From contig JAHJSJ010000161.1 in NCBI GenBank assembly GCA_018830415.1, positions 1 to 8,681 of the forward strand: a stretch of DNA of 8,681 bases, given 5' to 3'. The notes beneath the pieces were generated by a model that was not told the DNA's origin, ran no database searches, and saw only the letters and a list, made by a program, of their open reading frames with translations. Shown here piece after piece: positions 1 through 5,770 of the stretch. The stretch is from Alphaproteobacteria bacterium (lineage in GTDB: Bacteria > Pseudomonadota > Alphaproteobacteria > Sphingomonadales > Sphingomonadaceae). Positions within the stretch are counted from its first letter, which is position 1. Each line of letters starts with the position of its first letter. A program made the translations under genes and the position numbers.

Positions 1-19
1 ACCCAGTTAGCAAGTGGGT
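1..19. promoter_or_regulatory. Imperfect 19-bp palindrome upstream of the ETF-QO gene (possible operator)
   Basis: The 5-nt arms ACCCA (1-5) and TGGGT (15-19) are exact inverted complements. Inside them TT (7-8) pairs with AA (12-13), with one mismatch at 6/14 and a three-base centre. The symmetry is centred 75 bases before the start codon at 85. It is followed by an AT-rich stretch (20-32, including ATAAGA at 21-26) that could hold a -10 element, and there is no T-run that would suggest a terminator. The arrangement would suit a dimeric repressor of the TetR or GntR kind, but no regulator is visible and the window edge cuts the context. It may equally be the end of something upstream or chance. 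Confidence 0.2.
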
Positions 20-73
20 CATAAGATCAATTCGCCGGAGTGTGCGGCGGGCGCGCTCAAAGCATCAGCAAAC

Positions 74-80
74 AGGAAAG
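74..80 (+). promoter_or_regulatory. Ribosome binding site deciding the ETF-QO start
   Basis: AGGAAAG ends four bases before the ATG at 85. This supports 85 rather than the upstream in-frame GTG at 40, which would add 15 residues that do not resemble the family N-terminus. Confidence 0.65.
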
Positions 81-84
81 CCCC

Positions 85-1731
85 ATGACGACACGTGAAT
101 CAATGCCCTGTGATGTCGTGATCGTCGGCGGTGGCCCGGCGGGACTGGCAGCGGCGATCCGGCTCAAGCAGATCAATGCTGAGCTTGAGGTGATCGTGCT
201 TGAAAAAGGCTCGGAAATCGGCGCGCATATTCTGTCGGGCGCGGTGGTCGATCCCAAGGCTTTGGACGAGCTGCTGCCCGATTGGCGCGAGCAAGACTGC
301 CCGATGGCCGAAACCCCGGTGACGGATAACTGGCACTGGGCTTTGTCCAAGCAGGGCAAAACGGCCATCCCGCACCTTATCATGCCGTCGTTCCTGTCGA
401 ACCACGGGTGCTACACAGGGTCGCTCGGCAGCATGACACGCTGGCTGGCCGAACAGGCCGAAGGGCTGGGCGTGATGGTGTTCCCCGGCTTTCCCGCCGC
501 CGAAGTGATGATCGACGAAGAAGGCCGCGTTGCCGGCGTCATCACACAGGACATGGGCATTGCCGCCGATGGCAGCCACAAACCCGACTACACCCCCGGC
601 ATGGAAATCCACGCCAAATATACTTTGTTTGCCGAAGGCGCGCGCGGGCATCTGACCAAGCGGATGAAGGCCAGGTACGACCTTGAGGCGAACTGCCAGC
701 CGCAAATCTACGGTCTCGGCATCAAGGAATTGTGGGACATTGATCCGGCGAAGCACAAGCCGGGCCGGGTGATCCACACGCAGGGCTGGCCGCTGTCGGA
801 AAGCGGGAGCAATGGTGGCGGGTTCCTCTACCATCAGGCCAACGGGCAGGTCGCGCTCGGCTTTGTGACCTGGCTTAACTACAGGAACCCCTGGGTTTCG
901 CCCTATCAGGAATTCCAGCGCTGGAAGCAGCACCCGGCGATCCGCGAATATCTCGAAGGCGGCAAGCGCGTGTCCTATGGCGCGCGCGTGATCAACGATG
1001 GTGGTTGGCAGTCGATCCCCAAGCTTGCCTTCCCCGGCGGTGCGCTGATCGGCTGCGCGGCGGGTTTTGTGAACGTGCCCCGGATCAAGGGCAGCCATAC
1101 CGCGATGAAGAGCGGGATGCTGGCGGCAGAAAGCGTTGCGGCGGCGATAGCGGCTGGCCACGAGAAGACCGAGCTGGCCGATTACGAACCCGCAGTGCGC
1201 GGCAGCTGGATCGGTGACGAGCTTCAGAAGGTCAAGAACGTGCTTCCCGCGATGGAGAAATATGGCGATGATCTCGGCACGCTGCTCGGCGGGATCGACA
1301 TGTGGATGCGTCAGCTGAAGATCGGCCTGCCGATCACGATGAAGTTCCACGCCGATCACGAAATGACCGGCCGCGCTGACCTGTATCCGAAGATCGAATA
1401 CCCCAAGCCCGACGGCGTGATCAGCTTCGACCGCCTGACCAACGTCGCCTACAGCTACACCAACCACGCCGAGGATCAGCCGGTCCACCTCAAGGTCGCG
1501 GACCTCGGCTTGCAGAGGGACAGCGAACTGGCAGTGTTCGGCGGGCCATCGGCACGCTACTGCCCCGCCGGGGTGTATGAATGGCTTGAGGAAGCCGACG
1601 GGAGCACCAAGTTCCAGATCAACTCGCAGAACTGCGTCCACTGCAAGACCTGCGACATCAAGGACCCCAACCAGAACATCAACTGGGTCACGCCGGAAGG
1701 CGGCGGCGGGCCGAATTATCCGAATATGTGA
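85..1731 (+). CDS. Electron-transfer flavoprotein:ubiquinone oxidoreductase (ETF-QO)
   Basis: This 548-residue enzyme takes electrons from reduced electron-transfer flavoprotein, fed by acyl-CoA and other dehydrogenases, and passes them to ubiquinone at the inner membrane. The FAD-binding dinucleotide fold is at the N-terminus, with GGGPAG at residues 15-20 after VVIV. The C-terminal ferredoxin-like part carries the [4Fe-4S] ligands expected for the family: C493 in the YCPAGVYEW stretch, and C517, C520 and C523 in CVHCKTC, followed by the typical DIKDPNQNINWVTPEGGGGP ending. The length fits bacterial ETF-QO without a mitochondrial targeting peptide. The start at 85 is chosen for its ribosome binding site and because MTTRESMPCDVVIVGGGPAG looks like family N-termini. 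Its stop overlaps the next start as GTGA. The ETF subunit genes are not in the window. Identification is very secure; symbols vary (etfD, etfQO), so none is given. Confidence 0.97.
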   Translation: MTTRESMPCDVVIVGGGPAGLAAAIRLKQINAELEVIVLEKGSEIGAHILSGAVVDPKALDELLPDWREQDCPMAETPVTDNWHWALSKQGKTAIPHLIMPSFLSNHGCYTGSLGSMTRWLAEQAEGLGVMVFPGFPAAEVMIDEEGRVAGVITQDMGIAADGSHKPDYTPGMEIHAKYTLFAEGARGHLTKRMKARYDLEANCQPQIYGLGIKELWDIDPAKHKPGRVIHTQGWPLSESGSNGGGFLYHQANGQVALGFVTWLNYRNPWVSPYQEFQRWKQHPAIREYLEGGKRVSYGARVINDGGWQSIPKLAFPGGALIGCAAGFVNVPRIKGSHTAMKSGMLAAESVAAAIAAGHEKTELADYEPAVRGSWIGDELQKVKNVLPAMEKYGDDLGTLLGGIDMWMRQLKIGLPITMKFHADHEMTGRADLYPKIEYPKPDGVISFDRLTNVAYSYTNHAEDQPVHLKVADLGLQRDSELAVFGGPSARYCPAGVYEWLEEADGSTKFQINSQNCVHCKTCDIKDPNQNINWVTPEGGGGPNYPNM

Positions 1732-2057
1732 TTGTGAACGCGCTCCAACTCCATCGGGTCTGGCTGCTGGCGTTCTTCGGGGCGATGCTCGGCATGTTCG
1801 TGCTCTCCATGTTGATCAGCCGCGGGAGCCCCGGTGACCATTTGGTGGTGCCCACTGCGATCTTTGTCCTTTTCTGGTTTGCGGCACTCGTGTCGCTCTT
1901 CGGACTCTCGCTATCTGCTAACCGGCTTGCCAAGAAACTCGGCGTCTGGAAGCAAGTGGTGCCACTTCCGCTTCTCTATGCTTTCGGCCTTGGCGCCTTC
2001 TACTCGGTGTGGCTTGACAGGAAGGCCAGCCATTCAGGCCTTTCGCTCGGCGACTGA
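1728..2057 (+). CDS. Small three-helix membrane protein, unknown function
   Basis: I do not recognise this 109-residue protein. It has three hydrophobic stretches that look like transmembrane helices, at about residues 11-30, 40-62 and 78-94. A polar, basic segment (about 64-76, SANRLAKKLGVWKQ) separates the second from the third, and the tail is short and charged. There are no cysteines, metal motifs or catalytic motifs. The GTG start at 1728 forms a 4-nt GTGA overlap with the ETF-QO stop, which suggests translational coupling; a second in-frame GTG at 1734 is possible. Two bases after its stop comes the ispE start. Membership of a single transcript with ETF-QO and ispE is likely. A link to ETF-QO membrane attachment is conceivable but unsupported. 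The coherent hydrophobic pattern and tight packing make a real gene likely. Confidence 0.8.
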   Translation: MIVNALQLHRVWLLAFFGAMLGMFVLSMLISRGSPGDHLVVPTAIFVLFWFAALVSLFGLSLSANRLAKKLGVWKQVVPLPLLYAFGLGAFYSVWLDRKASHSGLSLGD

Positions 2058-2059
2058 CG

Positions 2060-2965
2060 GTGGCTCTGACCGAAACCGCCTACGCCAAGATCAACCTCGC
2101 GCTGCATGTCCGCAAGCGGCGGGAGGATGGGTATCACGAGCTTGAGACCCTGTTCGCCTTCGTCGATGCGGGCGATGTGCTGACGGCGGAGCTGTCCGCG
2201 CAGGACAGCCTGCATGTGGTGGGCGAATTCTCCGGCTTGCTCGCACCTTCACCCCCCTCCCTTGGGGGAGGGGTTGGGGGTGGGGGCTCTGCCCTATCGA
2301 CCGTAGAACCCCCATCCCCGGCCCTTCCCCAAGGGGAAGGGAGTGACAATCTGGTCGCCCGCGCCCTCAACACTCTCCGGCACCCCCAAGGCCTCGCCAT
2401 CACGCTGGAGAAGAATCTCCCCGTCGCGGCTGGCCTTGGCGGCGGCTCGGCGGATGCGGGGGCGGCGTTCCGGATTGTCGAGGCGTTGCATGGCCTGCCC
2501 GGTGACTGGCTGGCGCGCGCGGCAAAGCTTGGCGCGGATGTGCCCGCCTGCGTTTTCAGCCGCACCCATATCGGCCTCGGCACCGGCACCGAGCAGCTTG
2601 CGGTGGAAGACGACCTCGCCGGAACCCCCGTCCTGCTGGTCAACCCGCGCGTGCCGCTTTCGACCGGCCCGGTGTTCAAGGCGTGGACCAGTGCGCGGGA
2701 TGGCGCCGATCGCGGCGCGCTCCCCGAAGGCCCCGCTAGCCGGATCGCAAGGGAAGGGCGCAACGATCTCGAAGCCCCCGCCATTTCGCTCTGCCCGGTG
2801 ATCGCCGAGGTGCTGGCGGGCTTGCAGGCAACCAAGCCGTGGCTCGCGCGAATGTCCGGTTCTGGCGCGACCTGTTTTGCGCTGTATGAGACCATCGCAG
2901 CCCGCGATGCGGCGCAGGCGGCCATGCCCGCCGCGTGGTGGACGATGGCCGGACGGCTGCGGTGA
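2060..2965 (+). CDS. ispE: 4-diphosphocytidyl-2-C-methyl-D-erythritol kinase, with an in-frame repeat-encoded insertion
   Basis: IspE uses ATP to phosphorylate the 2-hydroxyl of CDP-methylerythritol, the fourth step of the MEP route to isoprenoid precursors, in the cytoplasm. This 301-residue GHMP kinase shows the three family motifs: AYAKINLALHV at 7-17, the ATP loop PVAAGLGGGSADAG at 121-134, and the C-terminal ARMSGSGATCFALYE at 263-277. D159 and D204-style acidic positions were not assigned. The odd part is residues 62-94, a Pro/Gly-rich tract just before SDNLVARAL. In relatives I know, this junction is a short loop, so about 33 residues appear added. That tract is encoded by an inverted repeat pair (2243-2341) and contains no in-frame stop. 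The catalytic motifs are intact, so the enzyme may still work, with the insertion as a surface loop. The start is GTG, two bases after the previous stop, and leads directly into the first motif. Confidence 0.95.
   Translation: MALTETAYAKINLALHVRKRREDGYHELETLFAFVDAGDVLTAELSAQDSLHVVGEFSGLLAPSPPSLGGGVGGGGSALSTVEPPSPALPQGEGSDNLVARALNTLRHPQGLAITLEKNLPVAAGLGGGSADAGAAFRIVEALHGLPGDWLARAAKLGADVPACVFSRTHIGLGTGTEQLAVEDDLAGTPVLLVNPRVPLSTGPVFKAWTSARDGADRGALPEGPASRIAREGRNDLEAPAISLCPVIAEVLAGLQATKPWLARMSGSGATCFALYETIAARDAAQAAMPAAWWTMAGRLR
2243..2341. repeat. Palindromic repeat pair inserted in frame in ispE
   Basis: This tract contains two related 37-nt units in inverted orientation (2250-2286 and 2309-2345) around a 22-nt centre (2287-2308). 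Read against the reverse complement of the second, the first matches at 29 of 37 positions by eye. Each half can also fold alone: 2254-2261 with 2266-2273 (8 bp, loop TTGG), and 2322-2330 with 2333-2341 (9 bp, loop AA). The G run 2276-2286 pairs with 2309-2319 over 11 positions, one of them a G-T wobble. The composition resembles intergenic C/G-run hairpin repeats of sphingomonads and other alphaproteobacteria, and the paired arrangement recalls REP/BIME elements. The 99-nt size, an exact multiple of three, is my estimate of the extra coding sequence; true insertion ends cannot be fixed without an uninterrupted relative. Confidence 0.8.
2250..2286 (+). repeat. Left unit of the repeat pair, with a plus-strand G-quadruplex motif
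   Basis: A hairpin (2254-2273) is followed by two G runs separated by a T. Four G tracts of 5, 4, 5 and 5 bases at 2264-2268, 2270-2273, 2276-2280 and 2282-2286 are separated by only A, TT and T. They lie on the coding strand, so the motif would also be in the ispE mRNA, where it competes with the hairpin. Confidence 0.7.
2309..2345 (-). repeat. Right unit of the repeat pair, inverted
   Basis: Read on the minus strand this is the same design as the left unit: a hairpin (2341-2322, 9-bp perfect stem, two-base loop) followed by two G runs. Minus-strand G tracts of 4, 3, 4 and 5 bases (2330-2327, 2324-2322, 2319-2316, 2313-2309) with loops AA, CC and AT form a second G-quadruplex motif on the template strand. 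Seven of the eight differences from the left unit are transitions, which fits ageing copies of one sequence. Confidence 0.7.
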
Positions 2966-3678
2966 AAGCCACCTACCGCCAGCTAGGCACGCCCAAACCG
3001 GGCGGGATCGTCTGCGTTGCCGACCATGCTAGCAACCATGTGCCGCAAGATATCGATCTCGGCATCCCTGCGCGCCTGCTGGAAGACCACATCGCGGTCG
3101 ATATCGGCACCGAAGCCATCGCCGAAATCCTCGCCCGTGATCACGCCATCCCCGCACACATCGCCGCCATCAGCCGTCTCGTGTGCGACTTCAACCGTGA
3201 GGAAACCGCGCCCGGCCTCGTCCCCGACACCAGCGACGGGCACCTGATCCCCGGCAACATCGGCGTGGATCGCGAGGCGAGACTCACCCGCTTCCACCGG
3301 CCCTATCACACCAGGCTGGAACAATGGTTGGCGGCGGCCGAACCGGCGCTGATCCTCTCGCTCCACAGCTTCACCCCGCAGCTTGCCTCGCGCGAAGAGG
3401 CGCGTCCGTGGCAGGTCGGCGTGCTCTACAATCAGGACGACCGCGCCGCTCGCATCGCCATCCCTCTGCTGGCGGCGCAAGGACTCATCGTGGGCGACAA
3501 CCTCCCCTATTCGGGCCGTGATCTCAATTACACCATGAACCGCCATGCCGAATTAGCGGACAGGCGCTATCTTGGTATCGAAATCCGGCAAGACTTGGCC
3601 CGAACCCCCGCAGACCACGCCCGCTGGGCCGCGTTGCTCGCCGATCTTGCGCAAAGGGTTGCGTCGACGCTCACCTGA
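2962..3678 (+). CDS. N-formylglutamate amidohydrolase family protein
   Basis: The 238-residue product fits the FGase family (Pfam PF05013), zinc-type hydrolases typified by enzymes releasing formate from N-formylglutamate in histidine breakdown. Recognisable blocks are VADHASNHVP (19-28), SRLVCDFNR (71-79), FHRPYH (111-116), LSLHSFTP (132-139), GDNLPYS (178-184) and YLGIEIRQD (203-211). The His, Asp and Glu residues in these blocks are likely metal or catalytic positions; exact roles are inferred. The GTG at 2962 is preferred because it makes a GTGA overlap with the ispE stop; the in-frame GTG at 2935 would extend 27 nt further into ispE. No histidine utilisation genes flank it, so its substrate may differ from N-formylglutamate. 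No signal peptide is seen, so it is probably cytoplasmic. Confidence 0.88.
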   Translation: MKATYRQLGTPKPGGIVCVADHASNHVPQDIDLGIPARLLEDHIAVDIGTEAIAEILARDHAIPAHIAAISRLVCDFNREETAPGLVPDTSDGHLIPGNIGVDREARLTRFHRPYHTRLEQWLAAAEPALILSLHSFTPQLASREEARPWQVGVLYNQDDRAARIAIPLLAAQGLIVGDNLPYSGRDLNYTMNRHAELADRRYLGIEIRQDLARTPADHARWAALLADLAQRVASTLT

Positions 3679-3689
3679 AGGCAGGGCAA

Positions 3690-3710
3690 GTTTCGCAAAA
3701 TCCCCGAAAC
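3690..3710. promoter_or_regulatory. Inverted repeat just upstream of the ilvD ribosome binding site
   Basis: GTTTCG (3690-3695) and CGAAAC (3705-3710) are exact inverted complements around a 9-nt spacer. The right arm ends directly before the Shine-Dalgarno sequence, in the only real intergenic gap (42 nt) of the gene string. It could be an operator or a weak mRNA hairpin. A 6-bp arm is short enough to arise by chance. Confidence 0.2.
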
Positions 3711-3716
3711 AGGAAA
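3711..3716 (+). promoter_or_regulatory. ilvD ribosome binding site
   Basis: AGGAAA sits four bases before the ATG at 3721 and fixes that start. It is one of the two clear purine-rich sites in the window, matching the fact that ilvD is not overlapped by the gene before it. Confidence 0.6.
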
Positions 3717-3720
3717 TCTT

Positions 3721-5442
3721 ATGTCTCGCACGTTTGACAAGTCCAAACTCCCCAGCCGCCACGTTTCGGTCGGGCCGGAGCGCGCGCCGCACCGTTCCTA
3801 CTACTATGCGATGGGCATGACCGAGGAGGAAATCGCGCGGCCATTCGTCGGTGTGGCGAGCGCCGGGAACGATTCCGCCCCGTGCAACACCACTTTGAAT
3901 GCGCAGGCCGATATCTGCCGCGAAGGCGTGATTGCAGGCGGCGGCACCCCGCGGCGGTTCAACACCATCACCGTGACCGATGGCATCGCGATGGGTCATC
4001 AGGGCATGAAATCCTCGCTCATCAGTCGCGAAGTGATTGCCGATTCGGTCGAGCTTTCGGTCAGAGGCCATTGTTATGACGCGCTTGTCGGGTTTGCGGG
4101 CTGCGACAAGAGCCTGCCCGGCATGATGATGGCGATGCTGCGGCTCAACGTGCCGTCGATCTTCGTCTATGGCGGGTCGATCCTGCCCGGCACCCACCAC
4201 GGCAAGGATGTGACGGTGGTCGATGTGTTCGAGGCGGTGGGGCAATTCGCGGCCGGAAATTGCCCGCTGCAAGAACTGATCGCGCTCGAAAAGGTCGCTT
4301 GTCCCGGCCACGGCGCGTGCGGCGGGCAGTTCACCGCCAACACCATGGCCTGCGTGGGGGAAGCGATCGGATTAAGTCTGCCAAACAGCAATATGGCCCC
4401 GGCTCCTTATACCTCGCGTGAGGAAATTGCGCGCGCTGCCGGGGCACAGGTGATGGAGCTTGTCGCCCGCAACCTGCGCCCGCGGGACATCTGCACCCGC
4501 GCCGCGTTCGAAAATGCCGCGCGGGTGGTCGCTGCCACCGGCGGTTCGACCAACGCCGCGCTGCACCTGCCCGCGATGGCAAGCGAATGCGGCATCGACT
4601 TCGATCTGTTCGACGTTGCCAAAATCTTCAAATCAACGCCTTACATCGCTGACCTTAAGCCCGGCGGGAAATATGTCGCCAAGGACATGCACGAAGCGGG
4701 CGGGGTCTATATGGCGATGAAAACCCTGCTTGATGGCGGGTTCATCGATCCCGACCCGATCACCGTTACCGGCAAGACCATCGGCGAAAACCTCGAAGAA
4801 ATCACCTGGAACCCCGATCAGAAGGTGTTCTACGATGTGAAGACCCCGATCACCCCGACCGGGGGCGTTGTCGGCCTGTCCGGCTCGCTCGCGCCCGATG
4901 GTGCGATCGTGAAGGTTGCGGGGATGGCGCGGCTGCAATTCAGCGGCCCGGCGCGGGTGTTTGAATGCGAAGAAGACGCTTTTGCCGCGGTCGAGCGCCG
5001 CGATATCGCCGAAGGCTGCGTGATCGTGATCCGTTACGAAGGGCCAAAGGGCGGCCCCGGCATGCGTGAGATGCTGTCAACCACCGCCGCGCTCTATGGG
5101 CAGGGGATGGGCGAAAAGGTCGCGTTGATCACCGACGGTCGCTTTTCGGGCGCGACGCGCGGGTTCTGCATCGGCCATGTCTGCCCCGAAGCCGCCGATT
5201 GCGGCCCGATTGCGCTGGTCGAGGATGGCGACATCATCCGCATTGATGCCGAAACGGGCACCATCGAACTTGAAGTGGCCGATGACGTGCTGGCTGAGCG
5301 GCGCAAGGCATGGCAACCGCGCTCCAATGACTATCAGGCGGGGGCATTGTGGCGCTATGCCCAGAACGTCGGGCCGGCGCGTTACGGCGCGCTGACCCAT
5401 CCTGGCGCGAAGGCGGAAACCCATGTGTTTGCGGATATCTAG
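3721..5442 (+). CDS. ilvD: Dihydroxy-acid dehydratase
   Basis: IlvD dehydrates 2,3-dihydroxy-isovalerate and 2,3-dihydroxy-3-methylvalerate to the 2-keto acids that precede valine, leucine and isoleucine. The 573-residue length and full-length match are typical. Fe-S ligand candidates are C55 (SAPCNTT), C128 (AGCDKS) and C200 (GACGGQFTANTM). Having all three suits the [2Fe-2S] type of the family, though cluster type cannot be proven here. K130 after C128-D129 corresponds to the lysine carbamylated in the family, and D87 in TDGIAMGHQG is a likely metal ligand. TDGRFSGATRG places the catalytic serine at S476. It has its own ribosome binding site after the 42-nt gap, so it may also have separate expression control. 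Its last 20 nt overlap the next gene. Sugar-acid dehydratases are the main alternative in this superfamily, but the motifs and length favour IlvD. Confidence 0.97.
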   Translation: MSRTFDKSKLPSRHVSVGPERAPHRSYYYAMGMTEEEIARPFVGVASAGNDSAPCNTTLNAQADICREGVIAGGGTPRRFNTITVTDGIAMGHQGMKSSLISREVIADSVELSVRGHCYDALVGFAGCDKSLPGMMMAMLRLNVPSIFVYGGSILPGTHHGKDVTVVDVFEAVGQFAAGNCPLQELIALEKVACPGHGACGGQFTANTMACVGEAIGLSLPNSNMAPAPYTSREEIARAAGAQVMELVARNLRPRDICTRAAFENAARVVAATGGSTNAALHLPAMASECGIDFDLFDVAKIFKSTPYIADLKPGGKYVAKDMHEAGGVYMAMKTLLDGGFIDPDPITVTGKTIGENLEEITWNPDQKVFYDVKTPITPTGGVVGLSGSLAPDGAIVKVAGMARLQFSGPARVFECEEDAFAAVERRDIAEGCVIVIRYEGPKGGPGMREMLSTTAALYGQGMGEKVALITDGRFSGATRGFCIGHVCPEAADCGPIALVEDGDIIRIDAETGTIELEVADDVLAERRKAWQPRSNDYQAGALWRYAQNVGPARYGALTHPGAKAETHVFADI

Positions 5443-5770
5443 CGCCGCCTTATTGCTTGTGCTGACGGCGTGCGGAGCGGAAAGCCCGCCGCCGCCGGGT
5501 GATATCGTCGATTGCGCGATTGGCGCGGGCGCGGATCTGTCGCCGGTTTGCACGCTGGAACTGGTGGCCGGGACGCAGGAGATCGTGATCCATCACCCCG
5601 ATGGCGGGTTCCGGCGGCTTTCCCGCGACCTCGCCACTGGCACACTGGCTCCGCTAGACGGAGCCGAGCCGCTAGTGCCGGAGCCCGGCGCAGGCGGCAC
5701 GGTGCAATTCGCCATTGGCGAAGAGCGATACAGCATCCCGCCTGATCTGCTGGAACCCGCTCAGCCGTGA
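5423..5770 (+). CDS. Small predicted lipoprotein, unknown function
   Basis: This 115-residue protein begins with a short basic start (R4), a hydrophobic stretch (8-14) and the lipobox LTAC ending at C17, so it is probably exported and lipid-anchored at that cysteine. Gly at the next position is compatible with outer-membrane sorting. A Pro-rich linker (22-25) leads to a small domain with C31 and C43 that could form a disulfide, then IVIHHPDGGFRRL (about 54-66) and a C-terminal VQFAIGEERYSIP stretch, both suggestive of beta strands. I recall similar hypothetical proteins in sphingomonads but know no function. The ATG at 5423 overlaps the ilvD end by 20 nt, with a weak purine-rich stretch (5410-5419) upstream. 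Its stop makes a GTGA overlap with the next gene. Tight packing and a proper lipobox support a real gene. Confidence 0.82.
   Translation: MCLRISSAALLLVLTACGAESPPPPGDIVDCAIGAGADLSPVCTLELVAGTQEIVIHHPDGGFRRLSRDLATGTLAPLDGAEPLVPEPGAGGTVQFAIGEERYSIPPDLLEPAQP

Noticed and set aside
40..84. N-terminal extension of ETF-QO from a GTG at 40
   Set aside because: There is a good ribosome binding site at 74-80 for the ATG at 85, and the added residues do not resemble the family.
100..1641. Long minus-strand open frame of 513 codons opposite ETF-QO
   Set aside because: It is antisense to a secure gene. Its translation is rich in His, Arg and Asp with no recognisable domain, as expected for a shadow of GC-rich codon use.
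2243..2341. ispE as a pseudogene because of the insertion
   Set aside because: The frame is intact across the tract and all three kinase motifs remain, so disruption is not supported by the sequence.
2250..2345. Repeat pair as a transcription terminator
   Set aside because: It is inside an open ispE frame with conserved motifs on both sides, and no T-run follows either hairpin.
2134..2925. Minus-strand open frame opposite ispE that also reads through the repeat
   Set aside because: The repeat is nearly stop-free in several frames because it is made of C and G runs. The translation has no known domain, while ispE is clear on the other strand.
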